Positions 44,325 through 55,841 of a stretch of 64,000 bases of DNA are shown here, piece by piece. The notes beneath the pieces were generated by a model. The model was not told where the DNA came from. It saw only the letters and a list, made by a program, of their open reading frames with translations, and did not search any database. Each line of letters starts with the position of its first letter. Position 1 is the first letter of the stretch. Position numbers and translations under genes: made by a program. Source of the stretch: Heliocidaris tuberculata. Taxonomy: Eukaryota > Echinodermata > Echinoidea > Camarodonta > Echinometridae. The stretch covers positions 28,170,321 through 28,234,320 of the forward strand of contig CM046849.1 of the NCBI GenBank assembly GCA_025618425.1, in the 5' to 3' direction.

Positions 44325-44670
44325 TTTAAAGAGAAGGTTGAGTTCTGGGAAAGGTGAAAAATAATTTGTGAGCTTTCTCATTCCCTTTATGTCAGCTTGG
44401 AAGAACATGTCTCCTGAAAAGGATTGCTCTTCAAATGTCTTCATTTTCGAAAAAAGACAGAACAAAGGCAGAACATTCATGCCACGTGTGTGTGTGTAGT
44501 CCTATATACTCATTTATGTGTGCAGTGCATGTGATTTTCAGCGAGATTGAGAAAATATCTTATCATTTTGATGATTCCAAACCTGACAGTAATGCTTATT
44601 TTCCCAATTGCTTTGAGACAGTTTCTTTCACAGTGTAATCGCATGACCAGAGCTCAACTTTACATTTAAA
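44325..44670 (+). mobile_element. 346-bp MITE, TTAAAGAG family (copy 2)
   Basis: Left TTTAAAGAGAAGGTTGAGTT. Right end reverse-complemented TTTAAATGTAAAGTTGAGCT. The interior matches 59481-59867 along its length: GGTGAAAAATAATTTGTG, CCCTGAAAAGGATTG, CATTTATGTGTGCAGTGCAT and TTATCATTTTGAT. The most complete copy in the window. Confidence 0.9.
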
Positions 44671-45289
44671 CCCCGCTTCCCCTTTACTCCTGTTATACAC
44701 AGGAAAATGCATTTCCTGTTTGATCACAAAATTAAAGTCCCTGTTTAGAACCTAATTTGTTTCAAATACATTTCTCATTAAAATTATTCGTACGTAAATA
44801 TCGCAGCACAGCAACACTGGCCAAAACTTCTTCAATCTATCGTCAGCAGGAACTAGTTTGCAGGCACAAACCCTGATCAGTCGTACAAGAGAGTCTGCGC
44901 TGTAAGACTACCATAGGCCATGTACTGTAGCTGCTCCTGACACGACCAGTAGGTAGCTGGATTAGGCTCCTCTCAAGACACAATGATTTTCTGATAAAGT
45001 GTCAAATTAGGGTCTGTGCTTGCAGACTAAGCAGGAACCACCTTCTTCTATGTACCCATCTTTCCCCGTAAAGAGAAATCTGTTCCTAGAAACCCCCAAA
45101 TGGCCTCTATAATGCATCCCTGATGCTCCATTATCCGATCATTACGCCTTTAATTTTCCCGCTTTTTCTCTTTTCGCGGTTCGCAAAATGAGGCGCGGGA
45201 CCGCCGGCTCCAAATATAATGTCGTCTGCGAGTTTTCATCGTAATCCATATTTCCAATTTTGTTCCAGATGGGCTCATTCTACGTGATC
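44671..45289. other. non-repetitive intergenic sequence
   Basis: No gene. About 45100-45250 is relatively GC-rich and includes two E2F-like sites. Confidence 0.35.
45154..45200. promoter_or_regulatory. two E2F-like motifs
   Basis: TTTTCCCGC at 45154-45162 and GGCGCGGGA at 45192-45200 match the E2F consensus (TTTSSCGC and its complement). No transcript or TATA box is evident, so function is speculative. Confidence 0.2.
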
Positions 45290-45319
45290 ATAACAATTTC
45301 AATTATAGGGATACATTCT

Positions 45320-45562
45320 TCTCTCCTCTGTCCCCAATCCCTCTCTCCATCTCTTCATCTCTCTCTCTAACTCTAAATGCTACTCAATAACCACACTGTA
45401 TCACGTTTATTTATCTATCTCTCTATCTCTCTTTCTATCTATCTATCCATCTCTCATTCTCACTCTATCTCCACACTGGTATCACGCTTCTCTTCTCTCT
45501 CTCAATCTTGTTCTCTCCCCGTACTGTGTAACCACCTCACTCTCTCTCTCTCTCTTTCCCCA

Positions 45563-45601
<39 letters not shown>

Positions 45602-45790
45602 ACATTCACCTCTCTTTCTCTCCCTCTTTCTCTCTCTCTTTCTCTCCCTCTTTCTCTCTCTCTCCGCGCATTGTCTCACCGTCTCTCTTTCCTTTTCTAT
45701 CTCTTCTCTTCTCTCTCCATCCCACACCGTCTCTAAACCTCTCACAATCACACACACACTCTCCTCCTTCCTGTCTTTATCTCCTCTGTG
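45320..45790. repeat. pyrimidine-rich (CT)n block
   Basis: More than 400 bp of CT-dominated sequence with purer runs at about 45541-45556 and 45568-45596. Long Ser/Leu and Arg/Glu open frames here are artefacts. Confidence 0.9.
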
Positions 45791-46680
45791 TCTAATATCG
45801 TTTTCAAATCTTTAATCAAAGCCTTCGCATTAATAATTTGCGAGGCGTCTAAAAAGAGAAGTAAGTAGTCTAGTAGGGATTGAAAGAAGGGCATCCTTGA
45901 TATCTCTAATCTATCTTCCCCCCCCCCCCCCTCCTCTCTCTCTCGCTCTTATAATCGCATTAGTGGTTAATTGCTAATGCTGGAATAAAATTGAAAAATA
46001 GAGTAATACAATAACAGAATATCGACCGCCTGAATAAACTGACCACCATGAAAATTATTACTTGATTAATTTTATAATAGCAATATATTCATTTCGTTTT
46101 TAAAGTCAAATAGCGAGCAAAAGGTCTTGATTAAATAAAAGGATAACAATACCACAGTATAATTTCCCAAAGTGAGCAGCTTATGGACTTCTTCAAGGTA
46201 TACGGTGTGCATGCAAATTACCGTAAAACAAAGTGTAAGACTTTATTATTACAAGGAAAATTGGAAAAGTATTTGTAGCAAGTATTGTGGAAAAATACAT
46301 ATTTGCTTTGATGATTGGTAGAAATAAAAAGGTAGTTGTCTTTATACATAATAATGACTAAATCACAACAATGATGCTAATCCTTTCCGTTATGTATTAC
46401 GCAATAATCAACAGAAACCTTCGAATGTCACATGAATGTTCTCAGCATTGTCTTTTTCCCCGGGCCCCTTATTTACAATGTAAACAACGATTGTGAACCA
46501 GTCTTCGGTGAATTACAGCCTCGATTTTGAACGCCACTGTGTATTAATATCCAAACCGGCTTCTATTCCCAAAGATGTGCATTTACCCCACCACGGCCAA
46601 ATTGATTAACGTCATGGTTGAATGTCTCATTCTATCCTCCTCAATTTCGAATTCAATTTGAACTCCTAGCACACCAGTCA
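45791..46680. other. AT-rich intergenic sequence
   Basis: Poly-C at about 45920-45932. No gene or inverted pair was found. Confidence 0.4.
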
Positions 46681-46740
46681 GGGACATCGCCGAGGGGAGT
46701 ATATGGGGGTGGTGGATGGGCGGGAGGGGGGGGGGGCAAA
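46681..46740. repeat. G-rich tract, possible hAT-like relic
   Basis: CAGGGACATCGCC at 46677 followed by G-rich sequence and a G10 run. It resembles the left end of the poly-G hAT elements, but no right end was found. Confidence 0.3.
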
Positions 46741-48128
46741 AGAAACCGTTTTATGTCGTAATTATTGTCGAAAATTTTAAACATTTTTAACCTAAATGGA
46801 GGATGGTCAGGGGGCGGGGTTAAAAATTCTTAGCTAATGTCTGTTCCATCGCTTTGTAAAATCAAAATAAAAGAAAGTACAGTTATGTTTTTGAAGTGTA
46901 TATACTTAGATTCTCTCAACACAAGTTCTCTCTGTTCTTTTGTTATGGTTGCTAGGCATGTAATCTTGGTAGTGTCCAAACTTGTATGGGCACTGACAGA
47001 CCTTTCCCCGACCTCTCACCTAACCGTGCTTCGGACCTTGTTTTATCTTGAGCAAAGTGGCAATTTCCCCTCACGGTTACCCTCCATGTTGTCAACAACG
47101 CCTCATCTTTCAGAAAGAACTTTTCCACTGTTATACATTTTTGTTCTGTTCCGATGAGATTGATACGTGACACTCATAATTAGTACTTGTACTTGAAATA
47201 CCAATCGGGACATGCTACAGATACTGCTTTCTGCATTGTAGCGAGAGCGAGAGAGCAACGTTTAACGTGAAACAAAATGAAAGGCAGAGGGGACGCGTTC
47301 TCAAAACTTCTATGAACGAAAGCCCTAGCTTCTCTTTGGAGTGTTGACCAAACACGGGCAGGAAATCCCTGGCGCCGCAGCTCAGAAATCGAACTAAACT
47401 GGTGGATAGGGGTACCCCGAAGTGCTAACCTCGACTCCTCTCTGTTTTCTCTCGCCCTTCAATGGGTAGTTTCCAATGCCTTATCACGGTCTTGGCCTTG
47501 GGGACGCAGTTACCTGACCGAGAAGGTTGTTGGGCAAAATCATTGCGACACGGTGCGTTGTGTGCGCCGCGTGAGAGGCATTCGATATCTGTGTTTTATC
47601 AACACGCCTAACATAACATTTGTTTTGCACGCTTGATGATGCTTTAGAACAACTTTGCGATTGATTCTGGTGGTTTAGGCAATGTTTATTCCTGTTTTAA
47701 CTGGGATGAAGAGTCAGCATCGAATTTATAGAAAGAAAAAAAGTACTGAAATGAGCAGTTCGTCTTTTACAATGAATTGCTGGAGGTATATACGGTTGAG
47801 TTTAAAACATCATGTAAAGTGTGGGCGTTGATCCTTGACAGGTTAGATAAAGGGAACAGTTATGATGGATAGAAGAATATTCAACCAGTTCTTTTCGATC
47901 CATGGAGGAGTCGAATGAATGTTGTGCACTTGAAATGTGGGGGCGAATGTATGACTGAATAATATGCTGAAAATGGTCCAGCCAGCGAAAGAAAGAGATA
48001 CGTTTTGAAAAGACTTGGAATTTACAAAATCGCCGAAACAAAGGTCGAGGAATCGCCAACAGCAATGAAGTAGCAATTCACCTGTCCTTTGATAATCTTC
48101 TCATTTCTAATAAAATGTATGATCTATG
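46741..48128. other. intergenic sequence
   Basis: A 106-codon plus-strand open frame at 46837-47157 overlaps minus-strand frames and has no motif. About 47280-47560 is less AT-rich and non-repetitive. No accepted gene. Confidence 0.35.
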
Positions 48129-48517
48129 TAGTGGCGTATCAGTGGCGTAGCGTCAGTCAAATTATTGAGGGGGCACTGAACCGCACGAAATTGGAGACAA
48201 TGAGTAAGGGGAATCTGTTTAGGGGATGCAAGGGGATCCGGCCTTTTGTTTTAAAAATTAAATAAAAAAGGGAGATCCAATTCACAAAAACCAATGACAT
48301 GTGATGAAAGCGGGGGGGGGGGGGGGGGGCGGGACCACCTTAACCACCTCCCTCCCGATGCGTCCGTGGGGTGTGTTTCATCTTCTTTTCAGGTTCCTGT
48401 CAACCTATTCCCTTTCCTTTTTCCTCCTTGAATCCTCTTTTTCTACTTTTGGCCATTCGAGGAGGGACGGGGGGGGGGGGGGGGCGGTCCCCTTGTCTCC
48501 CTACATCTACGCCACTG
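48129..48517. mobile_element. hAT-like TIR element, CAGTGGCGTAG ends
   Basis: Left CAGTGGCGTAGCG (48140), preceded by a second GTAGTGGCGTA. Right end CTACGCCACTG (48507-48517). Poly-G runs at about 48312-48329 and 48469-48484 lie inside. No 8-bp duplication fits these ends. TTCTCATT occurs at 48098-48105 and directly after the right end (48518-48525), so the left border may lie about 35 bp further out. Confidence 0.6.
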
Positions 48518-48525
48518 TTCTCATT

Positions 48526-49327
48526 TCCCACAGCATGTATGGTTTATTCATAGGAGCGACCCTTTGATACATCTAAATTATTTCTCGCCGATGTACTATG
48601 CATTGTGAATCCAATAGTATCAAATTTCCATTCTGTTCTGCACGAGATCTCATTGTCGGTGAATAAATATTGTATGGGTTGTGCGGTCATAACCTCAGAT
48701 TGAATTCGATAATTGATAAGCAAGGACCAAACACAGGCATAGTAAAAATACTGGCAAGGACCTTACATAGGCATAGTAAAAATACTCGCTACATGTACAC
48801 GTACATGCTGGACTACATGTTGCGTTTTCCGTCCATTACTCAACCCTTTTATTTCAATTTTTAAGTCTGTCATTGATTTCGTACCTATATATATATTGTT
48901 TCGTTCTATATGACTGTTGTTATGATTAACCTGTACATAATGTTGATTGGAATTAATGAAACATATAAATACAAGACTAATTGATTATTTTTCAACATTA
49001 ATTTTTATCTGAAGTCATGTACTTGTAAAGCTATTTCAACCTGTTTACAAGGCTCCTTGGGATACAGTATCTGAGAGACTACCCTTTTTTATATGCAGTG
49101 TAATATATTCCATGATTTTACCCTATAACCAAACACACACACACACAAAGCAGATTGCTTTTATTAGATGTTGCTTCGTCAAGCAAACCTTGAGCAAGCT
49201 TCTGGGTCCTCATGAGTCACCGTTCTCCATATCATTTTGTGAACTGGTCTCTTTGTAGCATCATCGTGCATCGCCATATTTATGTAACATATGTTTATTA
49301 TGTAACTCCCCAGGTGTAGTACTGATC
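48526..49327. other. AT-rich intergenic sequence
   Basis: A direct repeat GGCATAGTAAAAATACT occurs at 48737 and 48770. Nothing else was seen. Confidence 0.4.
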
Positions 49328-49508
49328 AAGTGACGGATTCGGGGGTGGCGGTAGTGGCGAGGGGGGTGAAGCTTGAGACACACGTCCTCTCTTTCTCTCC
49401 TTCTCTCTCTCTCTCTCTCCCTCCCTTTCTTTTACAGCATGCGTATTTCATGCGCATCAAACATTTCTCGCATCCCATGTATTTTTCACGACACTGGATC
49501 CGCCTCCG
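49328..49508. mobile_element. decayed hAT-like element
   Basis: Left AAGTGACGGATTCGGGGG, right CTGGATCCGCCTCCG, matching the CAGTGGCGGATCC / GGATCCGCC ends of copy A. A (CT)n tract has grown inside. The target duplication is not recoverable. Confidence 0.5.
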
Positions 49509-49930
49509 ATGATCTCAGGTGTTGGATAAACTAATTCATCACCGATCGACTGACGGTTACGAATGTATGTGAGATGAGTCGGATGGTCGCTAATAAAGAT
49601 AGGGCCGCCACGTCCACAATGATAAGCAATGAAGGACGAAGGATACTGAATTATTTATAGAGGGCGAACCAACATGGAGGGGAGATGGTCGTGTAATGGC
49701 GTCTGTTGCGATGGTCTGTCGAGGTGTGACGTAGATGCGATGAAATAGACACCTATAGCCCATGTGTTGGACAACATAAGCATTTGCGCAAACATTCCAA
49801 ACTATAGAGATGTCGTTCTGATATACTTTCCATAGAAGGCGATTGCTTCATTCTATTTGCAGATCTCAGCAAATTACGTTTGGAAATTACTCCAGGTTTT
49901 TCTTAAACTATTCAACAAAGATTGTATATT

Positions 49931-50005
49931 GGTTGTGGTCTAGAATGTCAGCGGACAATGGATCAGCGGGTCCGGGTTTAAATCCCGATTGCAACACTAA
50001 TATTT
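49931..50005 (+). repeat. possible tRNA-like fragment
   Basis: GTGGTCTAGAATG followed about 45 nt later by GGGTTTAAATCCCG, a B-box-like palindrome. Weak. The following (CTT)n could be its tail. Confidence 0.2.
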
Positions 50006-50087
50006 TTCTGACAAAAGCTAAATGTAATGTTGCCACTCTAGATCAACATGTGAGAGAAAAAGGTTCAGTGTGGATGGCGTTCTCTTT

Positions 50088-50370
50088 TACTTCTTCTTCT
50101 TATCTTTCTTCTTCTTCTTCTTCTTCTTGAATTGAATTGAATTGAATTCCTCTCTTTTTTCTTCTTCTTATTCTTATTTTTCTTTTTCTTTTTCTTCTTC
50201 TTCATTTTCTTCCTCTTCTTCTACTTCTTCTTAATTTCTTCTTCTTCTTCTTCTTCTTCTTCTTCTTCTCCTTCTCCTTCTCCTTCTTCTTCTTCATTTT
50301 CTTCTTCTTCTTCTTCTTTTTCTTCTTCCTCCTCCTCTCCTTCTTCTTCCTCTTTTTCCTTCCTTCTAGG
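50088..50370. repeat. (CTT)n/(CTC)n compound microsatellite
   Basis: About 280 bp of CTT repeats with T- and CTC-rich interruptions, plus four TTGAA units at 50128-50148. Confidence 0.95.
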
Positions 50371-50574
50371 GTCCAGTTCACCGGTTAAAGTACTGGGTAA
50401 ATTCACTTTGAAGTGCATGGAAAACAAGAGACGTACATACCGAGAAAAAAAAGTTAAAGAACGTGTATCAAGTCGAAAGATTTTGTTAGTGTTTTGATCG
50501 GTCACTAAGCAAATTTTTAGAGCCAAATACTCGTAAGGTACGTGATGTACGCGATTCGCGTCCATTAAAGAGAA
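50371..50574. other. intergenic sequence, nothing recognised
   Basis: Short non-repetitive stretch between the (CTT)n tract and the MITE. Confidence 0.35.
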
Positions 50575-51028
50575 AGTTGAGTCCTGGTAAATTGTAAAAA
50601 ATAACTTTTGTTGAACCTTCTCATTTTTTAAATATTCAGATTCAGATATTCAGATTAATAGATTTATTTCATTTTCATTTTTCAGAGTTACAATTTTATT
50701 ACCTTGTGGAAGAAAATTCTAAGAGCAAAACAATTGCCATAAAAAAGATTGCTTTTAAAGTCTCTCCTGTTTTGAGTAAGACTAGAAATAATGATCAAAT
50801 TTTGAAAATATCATTTATTGGTGTAGTCCCAAGTACCCATATCTGTGTCCAGTGCTTTTCATTGTTTGTGATTGTCAGTAAAATGTTGTCAATTTGTAAT
50901 TCTGATGATTTCAAAACCTCACAATACACAATTGTTGTTTCTATGTGCTTAATCAACCAATCACAATATCTTCTAGAAAGTTTCTTTCGCAATGAAATTG
51001 CATGAACAGTACTCAACATTATCTTTAA
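50575..51028 (+). mobile_element. MITE, TTAAAGAG family (copy 3), with ~110-bp insertion
   Basis: Left TTAAAGAGAAAGTTGAGTCC. Right end reverse-complemented TTAAAGATAATGTTGAGTAC. Interior landmarks match copies 2 and 4 (GTCC(C/A)... CCCATAT, AAAGTTTCTTTCGCAATGAA). Relative to copy 4 it carries extra sequence at about 50625-50735 with the ATTCAGATTCAGAT and TTTATTTCATTTT signature of a minus-strand retroelement tail. Confidence 0.8.
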
Positions 51029-51467
51029 CTTCATCCTTTCGACGAGGAAGTCCTTGTCGCGTCAACCAGTCTGATACATTGAGTATTATTGAGCGACAAT
51101 GCCCCAGTCTGAAGCTCTTCCCAAGAATTTTATCTTCCATTTTCAAAAGCATGAAATTCCATGGGCTCTGCCGTATTATGACATGTTTTATTTACCATAT
51201 TACCGTGAAGTCATTATGTGCTACCAACAGTGGAGGCGTTCTAAATTTGAAGCACAGATTATTGGACAAGTCATCACTACCAGTTGCTTCGTCATGGCAT
51301 AATTTCAAAATACTCCATATCATACACGTAGACATGCCTACCTACTCAAGGCATTGACATAATCTTTCGTAGCACGGCAGACGAAACTATAGCTTTGAGG
51401 AAATATGTACAAGGTGACGCAATACGTTGAAGGGCATTTGCCTAAACCAGATGTACTTCCTGCACAC
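51029..51467. other. intergenic sequence, nothing recognised
   Basis: Overlapping chance open frames continue from the MITE. No motif was seen. Confidence 0.35.
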
Positions 51468-51608
51468 CAGGGGAGCGTTTCATCAAGCGTTTTGTCAGTG
51501 ATTTTTACTGACAAATTGCTCTCAGCCAATCAGATGTTAGGATTTCAGTAGCTTATAACAGTTGTCGGTAAAAATCACTGACAAAACGCTTGGTGAAACG
51601 CTCCCCAG
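51468..51608. mobile_element. 141-bp MITE with ~45-bp arms (copy 2 of core family)
   Basis: Left GGGGAGCGTTTCATCAAGCG. Right end reverse-complemented GGGGAGCGTTTCACCAAGCG. Pairing continues through TTTTGTCAGTGATTTTTAC. The centre contains TTGCTCTCAGCCAATCA and GATTTCAGTAGCTT, the reverse complement of the core in 32734-32886. Arms are nearly identical, so probably young. Confidence 0.9.
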
Positions 51609-52457
51609 GTTTCATCTATCCACGCAAAACGCACACACTTTTATTCATAATCATGTTACAAGACAAGAACCAATTGGAGAATTAAGTTATATTCAAATGG
51701 AAAACGAAGGTTTAGTTTTTCAAGCAATTATGACAAGCAGTGTAATTTTTTTTTTAAACATTCGAACTATTAAAGAAATGGAGAGATCTTGTAACTTGAA
51801 AGTCTATTAAGAAAACGGGTTGAGTGCATGCAGTTCATTATATTATTTTCGCACTTTATCTCAATAAGTTGATGTTTTCATTCTGTTTTTTTTTAAAGAA
51901 AGAAATAGTAGAACGCGATCATAACTTAAGCAGGAGCAGGAGACAGAGTAGGAGAAGAACACTCTGAAGTACGCCGTGCAAACGCACAAAATGCTGTGAA
52001 TTACACTCCATTTCCAGTCCAGTATACGTTTGCAGCGCCGCGAGCGCTCACACTTAAAGCAGTCGGGATCCGATATTAACTTTTACCCGATATAGCTGGC
52101 GGCAATTTCTTTCACTGCTAACGAGCGAGGATCTTAAATTCAACAACAAATCCCTTTTTCCCTACAACTTTTTTTTTTTTGCCAGTAAGCCGAAGATTTC
52201 TCTCTCTTAAACATCCTCACTTAATATGGAGTCTCTAACGAGGTAACATTCCCTGAAATGTCGCAGTGTAATGATTGTGTTTTGCAGTTTGTCAATTTGT
52301 CGGTGACGTTCGAAGGCCCGTTAATGGCGTTTCGACGCCCTATTTGCTATGTTGCCGTACTGAAACAGGAGTGTGAATCTACGGCTCGACGTCGATGAGA
52401 GGGTGAAAGGAAGCGCTTTAATTGAGGAGTGTCTGTCATTCTTTCTCATTTTCGAAG
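51609..52457. other. intergenic sequence, partly GC-rich
   Basis: From about 51950 the sequence becomes less AT-rich. No repeat was recognised. Confidence 0.35.
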
Positions 52458-52598
52458 ACCAGGCTGGATAGGTCTATCAAAGCGGAAAATCTCTCGAGTG
52501 GAATCAAGCGTGTTCAAGTGTTTGATTACACGGTAAAGACGCTCATCGTCAGGGGCAAGGTCAAGATCTGTATCCGTTTTAAAGAAAAAAAAAGCGAG
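52458..52598 (+). CDS. weak candidate internal exon, unknown protein
   Basis: A 47-codon open stretch lies between a pyrimidine-rich acceptor-like sequence (TTTCTCATTTTCGAAG ending at 52457) and a strong donor GAG/GTAAGT at 52599. Both borders fall in phase 0. The peptide is basic and ordinary in composition (for example SSGIKRVQVFDYTVKTLIV), ending in a Lys-rich run from an A-tract. No domain was recognised and no partner exon was found. A minus-strand open frame of 92 codons overlaps, which lowers confidence. Confidence 0.2.
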
Positions 52599-52667
52599 GT
52601 AAGTAACAGTAATGGATGGGTCGTCTAGAATAAAAGACCACAGCGTAATGTGTGTGACAATGATTTC

Positions 52668-52680
52668 TGCGCGTGCGCAA
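52668..52680. promoter_or_regulatory. NRF1-like motif
   Basis: TGCGCGTGCGCAA is close to the NRF1 consensus TGCGCATGCGCA and lies in a locally CpG-rich stretch (about 52660-52780). Motif match only. Confidence 0.2.
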
Positions 52681-53665
52681 GTTACGACCCTTTTCTCACC
52701 CTGCAATCTGCACGGATGCGTCATTTCCCTGTCGCAGGACTGGCGCGGGCTTGACGCGCGTGCAATGTGGGAGGAACCACGAGTGTATTCAGAATAAACA
52801 GTGTTAAACTGGCGTAAGCACTATTGCCTCAATATGCTCGATTAGCGCAGACAATAACGCAGTCGAAATGACGCGTCGAGTGCATTTGAAAAGTTTGTAA
52901 AAGTTTAAAGATATAACTTTTATTTTCACCTCTTTTGACTTATTATCTTAAAAGGAGATAAACGTCTTCATACTTTTCCGGTTCACTAAAACCATTTGCT
53001 TTATCGACAATACGTATTTTTCAAAACTTAATGATAAGAATAATATCACCTCCGGAGGCTTAGAGTTGTCCTCACAGTTACACAATTCCTGCATAATCTG
53101 ATCATAATCTAATGTATGGAACATTGATGGTTAGTTTTACATACTTTCCTTTAAAACAACCTGACCTATATACTATCTTTGTTAAAAGAGAGGGGCATAT
53201 TTTACGTTATGATTGTTCACTTTTGTAAAAACAATGTAACAAATGTATACTCTACATTGATTTTAAACAATAATGCCCCTTTTCACAAGGAAAACTCTGA
53301 TATAAATGTCTAAACATATTGTTTAAAAATGCTAAAACCTGACCTTTTTGTGCTGTAATTTGAAACAAGAGAGTTGTTGTTGTTGTTGTCTTTTTGTTTT
53401 GTTTTGTTTTGTTTTTTCTACTAGGTATGTTTTTGTGAACTGGACGTAGCAGGTGTCTTTGCTAATCATTTGGGATAAAAGCTCACAGTTTCCTTTGGGT
53501 GCATCTGTTATATAATGGAGAATCATTAAGCCCCGCAAGTAGATATGACAAGTAACATAATGCGTAGACACCTAAACAGACTAGGCGCGAAAATAGCCCT
53601 TATTATGAGCATTTTTACATTAGACGCCCTGGTAAAATACTTAATCAACAATAAGGCTAATACAG
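52681..53665. other. AT-rich intergenic sequence
   Basis: (GTT)n at about 53373-53389 and (GTTTT)n at 53395-53416. No gene was found. Confidence 0.4.
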
Positions 53666-53773
53666 CAGTCACACCGAACAGGCCGGCACCAGACCGATAA
53701 TAGCGCGCACATAAAATTACCTGACTCCGATAGGCCAAGTTCGTTCGGTTTGGTGTCTGTTTCAGTGTGACTA
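53666..53773. mobile_element. 108-bp MITE, AGTCACAC ends
   Basis: Left CAGTCACACCGAACAGGCC, then GGCACCAGACCGA. Right end reverse-complemented: TAGTCACACTGAAACAGAC, then ACCAAACCGAACG. Arms pair over about 30 bp with small gaps. Probably the same family as 38915-39350. Confidence 0.65.
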
Positions 53774-53849
53774 GGTGTAATGTTGTTCAGTCATATTAAA
53801 TGTAGTTACAAGCGATGAATCTCGGCGTCCGAAACAAAATAAATGGTCT

Positions 53850-54085
53850 TAAAGTGGTGTATCCAGCTTAGGGTGAACCCCCCCCCCCCCCCCGCCTTGA
53901 AGCGGCAGGAAAAAATACAATTGCATCACACCACAACTTCCCAACTTGCCATCCGTCTATTGCACTCTGGACGCCCCGCATACATTACGCCCCCGCCTGT
54001 CTTGAGACGATTACGCCCCTTCTCCTTCTGGAGATGATTACGCCCCCTCCCCCGTTTAGCAATTTCTTTTGACGACACTGGGTCT
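53850..54085. mobile_element. hAT-like poly-C fragment
   Basis: AGTGGTGTATCCAGC at 53854 followed by poly-C at about 53879-53893, then repeated ATTACGCCCC units, ending near GACGACACTGG. Resembles a decayed poly-G hAT element. Ends uncertain. Confidence 0.35.
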
Positions 54086-55841
54086 CATATGAATTTTTTT
54101 TTTCCAGTTGCACCTCTTATAAACAAAAGCAAATTTGACGATTTGAAAGAAAGTTTTATTATATTTTATGTCATATTATATATATTTTTCTCGTAAACCC
54201 TCAGATTCAAAATCGTCAGAAGGCACGTGAGACTGACATCTAGGTCTCGTGGGCTGTGGCCTTTACACTCTTCCCTTATTCGGGGAACTAGAGAGCGAAC
54301 TCTGATATCTTATATGGGATTATTTTCCGACTCCCCCGTCCCGGCAAATGGGTTATTGACTTAAAGTGGAGAGGGGAGATTCGACTGAAGCTGCATGCAC
54401 CCAAGTGCCTTTAGGTGTGAACATGATGCAGCATGTTCCAGCCAATGTTAACAACTGTAGTCTTACCTAGAGCTGCTGTCGGATCGATTGGGCTTGTAGG
54501 CATGTAAGGTGAGGGGAGGGGTGGGTTTGGACACGGGATAATGGTATGTAATAATCTATCTGGATATGATAGGTATTTGCATCCCTTTTCAATATTTACA
54601 GTGACTAAAAATGCAAGTATACGAAGAAATGTAATGTATTTTTACCATTTGAATGTACTTTGTAATAGCAAAATGAGATAAGGAACGATTCGTGAAATTA
54701 GCATCAAAGGAAATGGAAGTACGCCTAAACTACATTAGTGATGGATGAAAGGGTTAAGTAATACAAATTCATTTTTTGATTATTTTATGACAGTTTAGTA
54801 GACTAAATTAAACTATCAGAAAGGAGAAATAATATACATGCAAAAAGATGAAGTATTGACACTTTGGTGACCGTCTGAAGAAGTACCCTGGAAGTACAAG
54901 TGAAATCTAAATTGAATAGGAACAAAACTGGAGAAAGGGCACTACACAATTAGGGTCCCTCCTAGAGAATATGAAAGAGAATAAAAGCAACTGTGATTAA
55001 GGATTCGTGAATTGTAGAAAAGGTGGGAGAAGATGATATTTCTTATCAAGACTTAATTCAAACTTAGGTTGGTCAGAACATTCGATGTATCATTGATCTG
55101 CTGTTCCAGCTTAAATAAACAGCAGACACAGACCTGACCTGACTTTTATCAGGTGCAAGTTACCCTCGAAATGTCGAACGCATTGACGGCAGCAGCTCAA
55201 CCCCGAAAGTTTGACCCAATGAAAGAGTCGCTGGATGACACCCCCTGAGTTACCCTCTCCACGGCGCGTCACCAGACCAAATACCCGTCAGGGGGTGCGA
55301 TTGGCAGAAGTAGTGTCATGATCTGCGACCGCCCTTGAGCCTCCCCCCACTCCAATCAAAATAAAGGGGGCAGACACACGGAGCCGGATGAATGATGGGT
55401 GAGGAACGCAGCCGAGATGCGGCGATCACGCAACATCATTGGCATGACAGCGAGACAGAGTTGTTCCATCAAACGGCGTAATCCATTACGTCAAAGAATC
55501 AACAGATACATCACACACAAAGAGAGAATAGAGAAGAGAGAAGTTGTTACAAAATCAACATTTGGGTAAATATGCATCGATCACTGCCGTTCCCCATTGT
55601 CGTAGGGGTTCTTTCTCGTTTTATGAAACACGAGACTCTACCTGTTATTCTTAGCAAGGAAGTCGCGCGGAGACCTGTTTCACATCTAAGGAAGATAACC
55701 CGCTGGTGTTGTGCGAAGTCGAGAAGGTTCATTGCTGATTGACGATTTCTGCTGATCTTGGTGACATCCAGGATAAATATGGATTTGCTTGTTAGTAGTC
55801 TTGGAGACCAAAGTCATTTATGGTTAGATAAAAGAACAAAG
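54086..55841. other. intergenic sequence, partly GC-rich
   Basis: AT-rich to about 55130. About 55140-55480 is GC-rich by local standards and non-repetitive. No open frame with a motif was seen. Confidence 0.35.
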
